From positions 1,674,001 to 1,738,000 of the forward strand of contig CADCXC010000010.1 in NCBI GenBank assembly GCA_902806595.1: 64,000 nucleotides of DNA. The letters run 5' to 3'. Position numbers and translations under genes: made by a program. The notes under the pieces are model-generated. The model had not been told where the DNA came from. It worked only from the letters and a program-made list of their open reading frames with translations, and did not search any database. Origin of the DNA: Pyrenopolyporus hunteri. Lineage: Eukaryota; Ascomycota; Sordariomycetes; Xylariales; Hypoxylaceae. This document shows positions 54,415 through 64,000 of the stretch, piece after piece. Every line of letters starts with the position of its first letter. Within the stretch, counting starts at the first letter, position 1.

Positions 54415-55205
54415 ATGTCAACTACACCTAAATCATCGTCACCAATGAAGGTGTCGCCTTCGTCGGATGGCGTTGAAGTTGATCAATCAATGATGGTGGA
54501 GTTGCCAACCCACTTGGGTGATCACAGCGAGTTTGTTAACTCCCCTGAAGAGGATGTGACCGTAAAGCTGCATTCGCAGCCGCCGCAATCTCAACTACAG
54601 CCACGATCACCTCCACGGGCCCAGGGTCCCATGGTTGAGCAGGGCCAAGATGTGCCGTTTGCAATTAGGAACTTGGACCGTCAGCGCCAGACACGAACCC
54701 CCGAGCCGCAGAAGCGACGGAGCAATAGGTCTGAAATGCAGAGCCCCGGTCACCTCGTCGCATTTGACTGGGAAGACTTCCAAGACCGCTACGAGAAAGC
54801 TCTTCAGGAGGCCGATGAAAACGAGAAACAACTATTGGAAGAATTCGATAGTCTTGTCAAGGTGAGCTGGGCTCGCAGTTTGTTGGCGACTCTCAAATCA
54901 TAGCTAACTATGACTAGTACTTCAATGTTTGGGCATCCGCTTCGTCCGTTCACGACAATGAGAGAGCAATTAAGAGGTTTGTAACCCTCACTGTACAAAT
55001 CTGTGGACGAATGGGGATTAAGACGATTAGCAGGTTACAGACTCGCGAAAGACACGTCCGCCTTTCCGAGCAGGCGCTCTTGCAGAAGAAGCAGCATCGT
55101 AAGTGTTGATACTCCTATTTACTTGGCGTTGGGAACTGACTCGAACTAGTATCCGAGGTTGTGAAAGCCTTCCAGAGCGCTCTGGCGCTTCTAAGCACAA
55201 CCTAA
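54415..55205 (+). CDS. Unrecognised coiled-coil protein with short exons
   Basis: Four exons, 54415-54861, 54918-54976, 55034-55098 and 55150-55205, with introns of 56, 57 and 51 nt, give 208 residues. The open frame alone stops in intron 1 (54903), but all three junctions keep phase and yield a continuous helical segment: DWEDFQDRYEKALQEADENE, KQLLEEFDSLVKYFNVWAS, VHDNERAIKRLQTRERHVRL, SEQALLQKKQHLSEVVKAF, ending ALALLSTT. Splice signals are strong (GTGAGC, GTTTGT, GTAAGT; CTAACTATGACTAG). The N-terminal half is Ser/Pro/Gln-rich and disordered. The C-terminal ~100 residues form a predicted helix bundle or coiled coil. I do not recognise the family; cytosolic or nuclear. Confidence 0.72.
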
Positions 55206-55810
55206 CAGACAGTCTTTCTCGCGTCTTCATTTTAATTCCCCCACCTACAGAGGATAAAGGGGGTCATCCCGATAGCTGCGTGAAAGATGGTGGACTCGGC
55301 AAAATACTATTCATATAAAATACCGATTCCCCGAGTAATAGTACTTACTCGCCTGGTTTCGACAAAGAAAGCCGTGGATGGACTTGGGAATGCATTACAG
55401 TGGTGTTCCGTATTCGTTGATGATCACGACATAACGACCTTTATGACGCTTATGAATTAGTTATGATATGATATGACCTTGTACCTTACTGCATATTACC
55501 CTTTCATATTACCCTTTCATCCAGGTAGCTTATAAATATTAGGTATATACACTCCGCGCTGTGCCTTACTTTCTTATAATGTATTTTACCTTGGCAGTGA
55601 AGGCTGAGCGCGACGCGGTCTATGCAATATAGGTACACAGCTCGTCACCAAGTCCACCCCGTTATCGATAACAGCCCGTTGTGACCAAAGCTCGACACCC
55701 TGAATTTAAAGCTGTAGCTTTCACGTTACAACCTACTCTCAAATTCCAACCTCTTCCCTAACAAGCACCTAGCACATCTCGACCGCAAGCCGCGGCTGCT
55801 ACGCCCGACA
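55206..55810. other. Intergenic spacer
   Basis: 605 bp of ordinary composition between two plus-strand genes. A duplicated word ATTACCCTTTCAT occurs at 55496-55520. No gene or RNA seen; the end forms the 5' UTR of the DUF3807-like gene. Confidence 0.45.
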
Positions 55811-56619
55811 ATGTCGGCTCTTCTGGATACTCCAGGCAGCTTCTTCCGGGTGCCGGAGGTATCGCAAGTATGTGTCACTCCCTGTCGAGACACGCGTTTC
55901 TCTTTGACTAATGCTGACTGCCTAGGCAGGAAGATATCGTTTCATTTCACGACGCGCATTTTTCTAACGCAGCCGTCGGGCTGTTTGATGCCCAGTTCTT
56001 CCGACCGGAAGATGCACAGAATGGCGATCAATACTACGAGGAATATGAGGAACACGAGGAATACTACGGCGAGGACGAAGACGAAGACGATGGCTTAGGT
56101 TACTATCCGGACGGCGTCAAACGCACGCTAACTGACGAGCAAATTGCCATCTTCCGACATTCCGAACTCGAGGCCTTGCGCCGCGCCCACGCCAAAGCTG
56201 CTAAGCTCAGAGAGGAGTCGGCCGCGTTGCTGCAGGCAGCCAAGGAGGAAGATTCTTCCGAGCTCACCAACGAGCTGATGGAAACACCACTGCCCACACC
56301 CAGAGACGAGAGCCAGGAAGAATACGGTGCGTTTGAACAAGGGGAAGAGGTGCAAGATGGCAGCGAAGATGGCGAGATTGAAACGGATACTCCCAAGCCT
56401 ACAAAAGCCGAAGCCAAGCGTCTCAAAAGACAACGGGCTCGACGAAAGAAACAGGAGCAGCAACGCAAATTCAATCCGGAGAAGAAGCCCGACCTGCGCA
56501 AGAGGACATGGGATGTAGTCGAAGCTGGTATGGATAGTTTGTACTACGACGATGAGGCAGCTCAAGGCTCGTCTGCCACCCCGGCTGCCCAGAGACGACG
56601 AATTTCATACGACGACTGA
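55811..56619 (+). CDS. DUF3807-like acidic/basic nuclear-type protein
   Basis: Two exons, 55811-55867 and 55930-56619, with a 62 nt intron (GTATGT...GGCAG), give 248 residues. The open frame after the intron lacks an ATG until later, but the joined start MSALLDTPGSFFRVPEVSQ-EDIVSFHDAHFSNAAVG is in frame. Seen: an acidic Tyr/Glu/Asp stretch (QYYEEYEEHEEYYGEDEDED), then GLGYYPDGVKRTLTDEQIAI and FRHSELEALRRAHAKAAKLR, acidic-linker, and a basic RLKRQRARRKKQEQQRKF stretch resembling a nuclear signal. I recall the YYPDGVKRTLTDEQIA segment as that of fungal proteins annotated DUF3807. Function unknown; probably nuclear. Confidence 0.72.
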
Positions 56620-58027
56620 GAACTGTGTAAAGGAGACGATTACTCTGTACTCCAGCCCATAGCCCCTAATTACAGAATAGGCGCGTACTGCATGGCTGCG
56701 CTATAACTACTCAGGTTCGTGTTGCATTCCTTAACCCCCTACCTTTGTGTGCTCTGTTTCCGTGATGAGAACCTTTTATCGTCATCCTTAGTCGGAAGTC
56801 CGCCGGATCCGCTTGAAGTTGGCTTACAGCCGATGGATGGTTGGTATGCCTAATCGGATGCATGTCGAACGTATAATCTTCTCTCTGAAAACGTTATACC
56901 GTCTCTTCTGCAAATTTGATTATCTGTTGCAAATGACACCATTGCTGATATTCCATACCGCAGTATTCAGCCGGGTATGGCCAAAGTCCCGCGATGTCGA
57001 ACAATAGACGTATACCAAAAGCTGTGCCTGAACATACGCGGTCTACGTGTCGTCGGGAGTCGTAAAGGCCGGTCTACTTATGAGACGTGACGAAATGGGT
57101 TATGATTATGTTGTTTGGAAGATGGAACTTGTAGAGCTTATCCAGGTGCCAAATATTTCTATACAATTAATATGCATCTCCCTATCTAAGGAGGCATTTG
57201 CTACCACTCTTCCAAAGACTGGGAACCGAATACTGTGATCTTCTCATGTAATGGTACCTAGGTACCTAATAGAGGCGCAAAGGGAGACTGCGACTCAGGT
57301 ACCTAGGTACCTAGACACCTATGCATATAGCGATCTAATAGCTTCAGTGCTCAGCTGTGCTAATCCCGCGCGACTTCTTAACCGGCGGTCCGTACTTAGC
57401 AAGTACCTATGTACCTACATACCTACGACCATGTAGGACGTGCCCTCTGACCATGCCTTAAGCGGCAGAACGAGTGCACGTAAATGTCTCATATGAGGTC
57501 GTCATTTCTATTTACAAAACTGCGCAAACTCTTTTCGCAGGAGCGTGCCTCCCATACGCAAACGGCGTGTGACACCAATTGTAGGTAGGGTAGGTACATG
57601 TAGGTACCTATATATTACTAATAGATAGGTACAGTTGAGGGTGTCACGGTAGGTATCTAGGTAGGTACTTACTGTACCTAAATCGGTTACCGTAGTTGGG
57701 CCGGGGTAAGAGGCAGGACTCCACTCGGGCGCCACCGCGGCCAGCCTCCAGGAGCGAGAGAGAACCTTGCAGCGCTTGCTATCGACATCCCACTTTCAAT
57801 TCTCCCATCCCACCAACCGCGCGCAACACGACGATCTTGGGAACATCGTCTGCCGCCCGCACTATCGTGTGCCTCGTTCTGCTCCGGTCGGCAAGTCGAG
57901 GTTAAGCGTCGATATCCGTCGGACCAGTCCTTTTTCTTTTTTTTTTCCTTCGTCGGCCCGCTGTTCCCTCCCCATCCTCCGAGCCTTCGCACGTCGTGGC
58001 CCGACCAGACCTTTAACGCCGCTCATC
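56620..58027. other. Intergenic spacer rich in TACCTAGGTACC motifs
   Basis: About 1.4 kb. Dense copies of the motif occur at 57253-57268, 57297-57314, 57397-57425 and 57585-57680 (GTAGGTACATGTAGGTACC). Right end has a pyrimidine-rich stretch (TCCTTTTTCTTTTTTTTTTC near 57926-57948), the likely 5' UTR of the CK2 alpha gene. Frames at 57508-57992 have no recognisable content. Confidence 0.5.
57253..57314. repeat. Two close copies of the TACCTAGGTACC palindrome
   Basis: GGTACCTAGGTACCTA at 57253-57268 and GGTACCTAGGTACCTAG at 57298-57314, each a perfect or near-perfect palindrome built from overlapping GGTACC and CCTAGG. The same words recur in most spacers of this window. Confidence 0.8.
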
Positions 58028-59612
58028 ATGGCGCGGGTTTACGCCGACGTCAACCAGAATATGCCCAGGAGCTATTGGGACTATGACAGCGTGAATATAA
58101 GTCAGTTAAACCAACCCTAGACGGTTTCAACGCGTGTTTGCACGTCGTTCATGTCCCGTCCTATTCCGTCCGCACCCTTGCCGTCACCGTCCCGGATTCT
58201 TCTGGCACTCTCGGGTTTCATAGGTAACAGCGAACACTGACATATGTAATACTATTAGGCTGGGGCATTCTGGAGAATTACGAGGTGGTTCGCAAAATCG
58301 GTACGTCGCGACGCGTCTCATACCTCCCCGATAACAACAACTGACTGACTTCTCGCTGTCTACTTCAGGCCGCGGAAAGTACTCGGAGGTCTTCGAAGGC
58401 ATCAACGTGATTAACTATCAGAAATGCGTCATCAAAGTTCTAAAGCCGGTCAAGAAGAAGAAGATTAAGAGAGAGATTAAGATCCTTCAGAATCTTTCTG
58501 GCGGTCCCAACATAGTTGCTCTTCTTGATGTGGTCAGGGATAATCAAGTAAGTGTCTTCCCCTCGCGGCGCCGTACCCGATCTTGGGCCATTCGCCTTCG
58601 AGATGGTCAACCTTATGCTAATCCCTTTTACCCTGTTCAGAGCAAGACTCCATCCCTCATCTTCGAATACGTGAACAACACGGATTTCCGAAGTCTCTAC
58701 CCCAAGTTCAACGACATCGATGTCCGTTACTACATCTTCGAGCTGCTCAAGGCGCTCGATTACTGCCACAGTAAGGGCATTATGCACCGTGACGTGAAGC
58801 CTCATAACGTTATGATCGATCATGAGAACCGAAAGGTACTCCCTCCTCATAACCCCCCGGTTCTGGTTTGCTATTGCTGACATATTCGCTAGTTGCGTCT
58901 TATCGACTGGGGTTTGGCTGAGTTCTACCATCCCGGAACCGAGTACAATGTGCGCGTATGTTTATATGGATCCACCACGTTGCTCCACACTCTCCCGTGA
59001 AGCAGTAGACCGCTTGCCCACGCGCCTATATGTTCGCGCCGTTGACACATAAACTATAATCGCGGGCGTGAATTGTGCTAACATTAATCGCTAGGTCGCC
59101 TCTCGCTATTTCAAGGGGCCCGAGCTACTTGTAGACTTCCAAGAGTACGATTACAGCCTGGACATGTGGAGTTTGGGTGCCATGTTCGCCTCCATGATCT
59201 TTAGAAAAGAGCCCTTCTTCCACGGGAATAGCAACTCAGACCAGCTTGTCAAGATTGCTAAGGTCCTTGGCACTGATGACTTGTTCGACTACCTTGACAA
59301 GTACGAGATCGAGCTTGATCCTCAATACGACGATATACTCGGACATTTCACGAAGAAGCCTTGGCATAGCTTCGTGAACACTGAGAACCAGAGGTTCGTG
59401 AGCAACGAGGCTATCGATTTCCTAGATAAGCTTCTGCGCTATGATCATCAGGTTTGTGCCATCAACCTTGCCCTTCGCCAATATGTGCTAACGGATATCA
59501 GGAACGTCTCACGGCAAAGGAAGCTATGGCGCATCCCTATTTTGCCCCTATTCGGGACGAGGCTACCCTTAAGGAATACCTGGGCGGTGCGACCGTCAGC
59601 TCGGAGTCCTAA
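58028..59612 (+). CDS. CKA1: Casein kinase 2 catalytic subunit alpha
   Basis: Seven exons: 58028-58100, 58259-58300, 58369-58547, 58641-58835, 58893-58955, 59095-59451, 59502-59612; total 339 residues, standard for CK2 alpha. Seen: MARVYADVNQNMPRSYWDYD, GRGKYSEVFEG (with GRGKYS loop), the basic patch KPVKKKKIKREIKIL, catalytic HRDVKPHN near residue 149, DWG (in IDWGLAEFYHPG) instead of the usual DFG as in all CK2, RYFKGPELLVD, SLDMWSLGAMFASMIF and the C-terminal DKLLRYDHQERLTAKEAM. Known: a constitutively active acidophilic Ser/Thr kinase in the nucleus and cytosol, with regulatory beta subunits; its substrates include kinetochore and ribosome-biogenesis proteins. All six introns are short and have good donors (GTCAGT, GTACGT, GTAAGT, GTATGT and others). 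Confidence 0.97.
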
Positions 59613-60940
59613 GGGAGCAGCCCACCTAACAACGGATCGCGTACTTCTTTTCAGTCCTTCTACGAATACTTGAGATACCCGGGCCCCTTCCCCGCTCGTT
59701 GTTCAATCAGTCTCTAGCCTTCGCTCGGAGTGCATACGTTCGCACCCTATGCTAATGGCACCGCATATTGCCTATGCTAGGCTGCATAAAGCTAAATCCA
59801 AGTGGAAGCTTAGTTCTAGGTAGTCTAGTCTCATGGTTATGCAATCCACTCCGCGGTTACTCTTCCCCACGGCAAGACTGATCCCGATGAAAAAACGGGA
59901 TGAATTTGACACTAATTTAAACCACGGCCTCCGTGAAACTCATTATCCCCTATTATTGAAGCGCAGACCTATTCTGAGGTCTTTACGCGATAGCCGGGGC
60001 TACATTGGAACCGATCGTGAATTAAGCGTGGGCGGACTTCTGGCGTTCCCGGGCTTGTTTTAAGGGTCACGAGACGAGGTTGTTTTCTCTCTTAGGGGCA
60101 GCGGCACAGGAGGTCCATTATCGGCACTTGATCTTTTCCTTCCTTGCTTCTTCACTCTCCAAAGGTATCTCATGGTATGGTCTCGGGCATTCGGCAAGAT
60201 CACTATAGGGCTAGGCCAGCATGGAAAATTAGCAGGTAGCAAGTAGCGTAGCAGGCAAATAGGCAGGCAGACAGACAAACAAACAGACCGACAGACAGAC
60301 AGACAGATAGGCGGGTTTATTGATTCATATTTGCTAGCGCGTGCTCGGGGACGTGTGCCAGTGGTTCTGGCGTTGTTCTGCGGATCCCTTTTTTCTGAAA
60401 TTGTCTACGTTGGGATCCGAGAATAGTTCGAGATTGATGACTCGTGTTTTCTATGGGGTTATGAGGGAGCACTGTCTACCTATCTAGGTACCTAGATTAG
60501 GCGCCTTGTTAACAGATGATCCCATTCTCGTTTCTAAGAATTGATAGCCTTCGCGTATTTAGAGAGTTATGCCTTCAAAGTTTGCTTGTGACATAACATA
60601 TAAACACTTTAGGAAGTACTTTCGAGGGGCAGGGGATCTAGCTCAGAAGATCAAATGCTCACATACCTAGTAGCTAAGCGCCCGGATACCGGGTCATACA
60701 GCAGGTAGGTAGACACTCGTGACGATATTGGTGTTTATGTATTACTATGTACTTATGTACCCATATATCCCTCTCTGCCTCAACTTCGTCGAAGCATCCC
60801 TCCCTAATGCCGCCATCAAGTTTCAACCGTATCCTTATGTCAGTACGTTATCCCTTCCCCCACCCTTCAGACCATTTCGTCTGTCCAGGTACCTAGATAG
60901 ATAGACACCCTAGTGCCCGGGTAGGTACCTACCTAAGCAT
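59613..60940. other. Intergenic spacer between convergent genes
   Basis: About 1.3 kb between the convergent CK2 alpha and Scm3 genes. Contains the CAGA microsatellite at 60259-60310, and TACCTATCTAGGTACC-like motifs at 60478-60496 and 60885-60935. The frames at 59833-60278 have no recognisable domain. Confidence 0.5.
60259..60310. repeat. CAGA/CAAA tetranucleotide microsatellite
   Basis: A 52 bp imperfect run of CAGA, CAAA and AGGCAGGC units ending in AGACAGATAG. It is non-coding as far as can be seen. Confidence 0.85.
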
Positions 60941-63934
60941 CTACTTGCAGCACGTAAAGCAGAAATCCCGATCACACACGAACCCGTCCTCGCCACACCT
61001 GCGCACGGAGCCGCCAGGCGTGCGCGCGGGACTGCTCGGCGCCGGGCCGCCCTCGCCCCTGCCCCGTCGCGACGGCGTAGCCGCGAACACGTCGGCCGGG
61101 GCACCTATGTTCACCACGGTGCGGCCCAGCGGGGAGCTGTGGACCGCGAAAGCGCCGTCGAATTTGCGTTTCGGGGCGCGGGACGTCCTGGAGTCCGTTG
61201 CGGGCGGCGCGGTGTGCTTAGAGAGGCTGTGGCGGGGCGTGCCGGAGCCCACGAGGAAGCGGTGGCGGCGGCCGGTCGTGCGTGGTGTGGAGGAGGAGGT
61301 GGGGGAGCGGTGGGTGTGGGTGCTCAGGCGGCCGAGCTGGGAGAGGAAGGGGCTTGATGGGACGCTGGATGAGAGGATGCTTAGTTCGTCTTCGTCGTCT
61401 GGGTCGTCGGGAATGAGGGAGGCAAATGCGAATTTCTTCTTGGAGGCGGTGCGGTGGCTTCTGCTCCTGCTTCCGGTCACCTCTATTTCTATGTTTTTAT
61501 TACGCATTTTCGGCGTGATAGGAGCTGAAGCTTTGGGAACGGAATTCGCGGGGGAGGGGGGACGATTTTGCGGCGGACTCGGAATCTCAACCGGGTTGAT
61601 CGCCTTGCTTTGCTCGTTGCTAAGTAGAGATGGTCGTAAGGGTAGCTGAGACGTCTCGGTGGGCGCTTTCCTTTGCGATTGCGGTTGCGGCGATGTAACA
61701 GGTGCATGGGTAGATGCGGGAGTCGCTTCTCTCTCTCCCGGCGAGCACGGTTGGTCCAGAACTCGCTCTGGAGAATCGAGTTGTATCCTGGTACAATTCG
61801 GCCACAATTCTGGCGCAGGAGCACCGGGGTTGGGGGCCTGGATATCCCTCTGTTCCTGGTTACACAATTGGAAAGTCGGATCCCCTGGCTCTACTCCTGT
61901 AGGCAGATTCTGAGCCTCCCCAGGAGAGTTATTTGATCCCGTATCAGATTTCTGACCCTCTTCCAAGACATCTGGAACGCCAATTGTCGAGTGGTCCGGA
62001 GTAGCAGCTTCTGCGTCTATTACGGGATCATTCCCTTGAGTGGTGTTCTGGAAACCGGCTTCTTGATCATCCGCCTGGTAGGAATGGGTTTCTTGGTTCG
62101 AACCCTGCGGTTCTTCAACTGGCGGTTCTTCATTTGAGCAACTAGTAGACGGCTCGGGTTCGTTGTGTGAGGGGAGATTCTTATCTGCAGGAGGGGACCC
62201 CGCTTCAACTATGTTGGCCTCACTCGGAGGCAAGGGGCCAAGCTCCCTCAAGCCCTCACCAGGAGGATGAAGATCGGCCAAATTACTTTCAGTTACCTTG
62301 TAGGAACTATTGGCTTCGCGAGTTTCGACCGACTCATCACGATGTTCTTGGTTCGGAGCGGCGATGGCTATCGGCCCAGGAGGTTCCTTATTACCGACTC
62401 CTTTGGATTTACGGCTCGGAGCGAGCTGTGTGGCCTTTTCTTTCCCTTGTGTAGAGTCGTCTGATGGCACACATGCACTAGCACCACTGGTTCCTGTATA
62501 TAACGAACTAGGTGCCCTACTCGGCAAATTATCAGAAATGTTTAACGTATCGGCGGATCCAGGCCCGGGCTGACGAGTTTTGGGCCATGAAATCTGTCCG
62601 TAAAACTCCGTTTTCTTGCGTGCACGCGAAGACCTTCTGTGTAAAGAATCGGCGGGCTCGGTTTCCGTGGGAGTTGTTGCCCCTGTTTGGGTAACGTTTG
62701 CAGCAATCTCTTCCGTTAGGATAGACTTCTCTTCCAACGCCGGTGGAGGTGAAGACGGGGCATGTAATGAGCTAGTGGTAGACGCTGCTACGGTCTCGGC
62801 TGCTTGAGTGTTTTCTGAGCTGTCGTTGCTTTTTGATACAACCCCTTTCCCAACACCTGAGGGCCCTGCGGGAACAGCTACTTTTCTCGGCCTACCTCGT
62901 CCTCGAGGTTGCGGTTGGGGGGCATCGGAGTTCTGTTTGACCGCAGCCGTAGAATCCGCCTTGGTATCCTTGTGGTCTGCCAGCGCTGGCTTTCCACCCA
63001 CTGAAACTAACGGCGTAGACTTGTTGGTTTTCGTGGTCGTCTTCTTAACCTCTCGTGAGTTGTTTCCCGATAGGATGTCATCCTCTTCCGAGTCCTCCGT
63101 GGTTGGTGGTGCGCGAAGTAGAGCTTTGCTACCTGGTGTTTTCAGACGAGGTTGTTTTTTGGACGCCTGATGATGAAAAGGATTCCCGAGGAACCCCTGG
63201 CCGTAGTTCCTCTCTAGCGAAAACGCCGGCCCATATCCAAGTGGATATTGATATCCCATAGGTTGGTCAATGAAGCCAAATCTATCCTGATAAAAAGGTA
63301 ATGAGATATCTGGAGTTTGCCAAAGCGGGTCAACGGGCCCGGGGTTGAACATCGGGGGACCGAACATATATGGGTTGGGAGAGGCGAAGGAGTTCTGGTA
63401 AGCTCCAAAGTGTGATAGCTGGGGATCATGTCCATTGGCCGGGATGAGTTGGTTTGGTTTAGTATGTATTCCCTGAGAAAGAGTATGCGCCGGTGAGTTA
63501 GCTTGTGCCAAGAGCTTCGACTGAGGACCTTTGGCTAGTTGTGCTTTTTTTCCTTTTCCTTCCTTTCCTCCTTTTCCTCTCATAATCCTTTCTTCTTCAT
63601 TACTCGAAATAGAACCCTCCCTGGCGCGATCCTTCTCATCGTCCAGAGACAGGAGATGCCCATTGTTAACGATGACCTCGCCAGTCTCAAGATCGATCTC
63701 ATCACCAACGCCGGTGAAATCTCTCTCATACTTCTCAAAGATACGTTCGAAGGCGGACTTGAGTCTCGTAGCGGCTTTAGCCCTCCCCTTATCAAGTTCG
63801 TAAAGGGGATCCTGCCTAGCATCAAATAAATCGGGGCTCATGGACAGTTCGTCTAGATTTGCTTCATCCTCGTCGTTATCATCATTATCGTAAGGGGCTT
63901 GCCCGAGTCTTAATCGCTTTGCAGGGGGGTCCAT
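60941..63934 (-). CDS. SCM3: Scm3 (HJURP-type) CENP-A chaperone, long filamentous-fungal form
   Basis: A single exon of 997 residues on the minus strand. Seen: MDPPAKRLRLGQAPYDNDDN, then DARQDPLYELDKGRAKAATR and LKSAFERIFEKYERDFTGVG-DEIDLETGEVIV-NNGHL (about residues 40-94), the Scm3 domain that binds CENP-A/Cse4-H4. The long rest is disordered, with an AT-hook GRGRPRK near 343, many Ser/Pro/Gln/Glu stretches, and a final RKTASKKKFAFASLIPD-like basic segment. The last 18 residues, CGEDGFVCDRDFCFTCCK, carry five Cys, suggesting a zinc-binding tail. Known: Scm3 deposits centromeric histone at kinetochores. Yeast Scm3 is only ~220 residues; filamentous members are much longer. The ATG at 63932-63934 is near the end of the window but the N-terminus agrees with the family. 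Confidence 0.88.
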   Translation of the reverse strand: MDPPAKRLRLGQAPYDNDDNDEDEANLDELSMSPDLFDARQDPLYELDKGRAKAATRLKSAFERIFEKYERDFTGVGDEIDLETGEVIVNNGHLLSLDDEKDRAREGSISSNEEERIMRGKGGKEGKGKKAQLAKGPQSKLLAQANSPAHTLSQGIHTKPNQLIPANGHDPQLSHFGAYQNSFASPNPYMFGPPMFNPGPVDPLWQTPDISLPFYQDRFGFIDQPMGYQYPLGYGPAFSLERNYGQGFLGNPFHHQASKKQPRLKTPGSKALLRAPPTTEDSEEDDILSGNNSREVKKTTTKTNKSTPLVSVGGKPALADHKDTKADSTAAVKQNSDAPQPQPRGRGRPRKVAVPAGPSGVGKGVVSKSNDSSENTQAAETVAASTTSSLHAPSSPPPALEEKSILTEEIAANVTQTGATTPTETEPADSLHRRSSRARKKTEFYGQISWPKTRQPGPGSADTLNISDNLPSRAPSSLYTGTSGASACVPSDDSTQGKEKATQLAPSRKSKGVGNKEPPGPIAIAAPNQEHRDESVETREANSSYKVTESNLADLHPPGEGLRELGPLPPSEANIVEAGSPPADKNLPSHNEPEPSTSCSNEEPPVEEPQGSNQETHSYQADDQEAGFQNTTQGNDPVIDAEAATPDHSTIGVPDVLEEGQKSDTGSNNSPGEAQNLPTGVEPGDPTFQLCNQEQRDIQAPNPGAPAPELWPNCTRIQLDSPERVLDQPCSPGEREATPASTHAPVTSPQPQSQRKAPTETSQLPLRPSLLSNEQSKAINPVEIPSPPQNRPPSPANSVPKASAPITPKMRNKNIEIEVTGSRSRSHRTASKKKFAFASLIPDDPDDEDELSILSSSVPSSPFLSQLGRLSTHTHRSPTSSSTPRTTGRRHRFLVGSGTPRHSLSKHTAPPATDSRTSRAPKRKFDGAFAVHSSPLGRTVVNIGAPADVFAATPSRRGRGEGGPAPSSPARTPGGSVRRCGEDGFVCDRDFCFTCCK

Positions 63935-64000
63935 GGCTTTGGCTGTGTTGCCATGGCGGTATAGCCGGCATGGATTGAGATAAATCTTTGTTGCGGAGAA
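63935..64000 (-). promoter_or_regulatory. 5' flank of SCM3, incomplete
   Basis: Only 66 bp upstream of the start codon are in the window; nothing further can be said. Confidence 0.3.

Overview
This window is nuclear DNA of a filamentous ascomycete, most likely a Sordariomycete-like member of Pezizomycotina. Genes carry short introns (about 50-170 nt, one of 451 nt) with GT...AG ends and CTAAC-type branch points. Marker proteins (Spc7 with fungal MELT-like repeats, Scm3, Ame1/CENP-U-like, an Atg14-type protein, DUF3807-like, GH76) are of fungal type, and an AT-saturated block has the signature of repeat-induced point mutation (RIP). Gene-poor spacers of 0.5-5 kb contain many copies of a TACCTAGGTA-like motif. 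All exon structures were built by hand from splice signals and reading frame.

Layout. 1-8 kb: 3' end of a nucleoside hydrolase, a proline-iminopeptidase-like hydrolase, a tandem pair of diverged unrecognised paralogues (minus strand), and an NmrA-like Rossmann protein. 8.47-10.70 kb: a 2,225 bp AT-rich, RIP-like element with 31 bp terminal inverted repeats and TA target duplication. 11-26 kb: secreted GH76 mannanase-like enzyme, ERD2-family receptor with a long acidic tail, two unrecognised ORFs in one frame separated by a single amber codon, an inner-kinetochore Ame1/CENP-U-like gene, and a four-helix membrane protein. 28-34 kb: a 59-residue Cys-tailed protein, a small secreted protein, a glutathionylspermidine-synthase-like ATP-grasp enzyme, tRNA-Gln(CUG), and a twin CX9C protein. 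35.8-42 kb: ribosomal protein S11 (uS17) divergent from the kinetochore scaffold Spc7. 43.6-46.4 kb: a membrane/coiled-coil protein with a coding 63 bp minisatellite. 46.4-51.8 kb: a gene-poor stretch with a possible decayed coding relic and a long polypurine tract. 51.8-64 kb: Atg14-like autophagy protein, a four-exon coiled-coil protein, a DUF3807-like protein, casein kinase 2 alpha, and Scm3, the CENP-A chaperone.

Most genes are unrelated housekeeping or hypothetical genes. The one functional theme is chromosome segregation: Ame1-like, Spc7 and Scm3 lie within 43 kb, though they are not adjacent and clustering may be chance. I found no obvious biosynthetic cluster, CRISPR array or defence system. 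The least explained items are the RIP-degraded inverted-repeat element, the tandem paralogue pair, a 19-22 bp phased motif array between two divergent genes, the in-frame amber junction and the 63 bp coding repeat.
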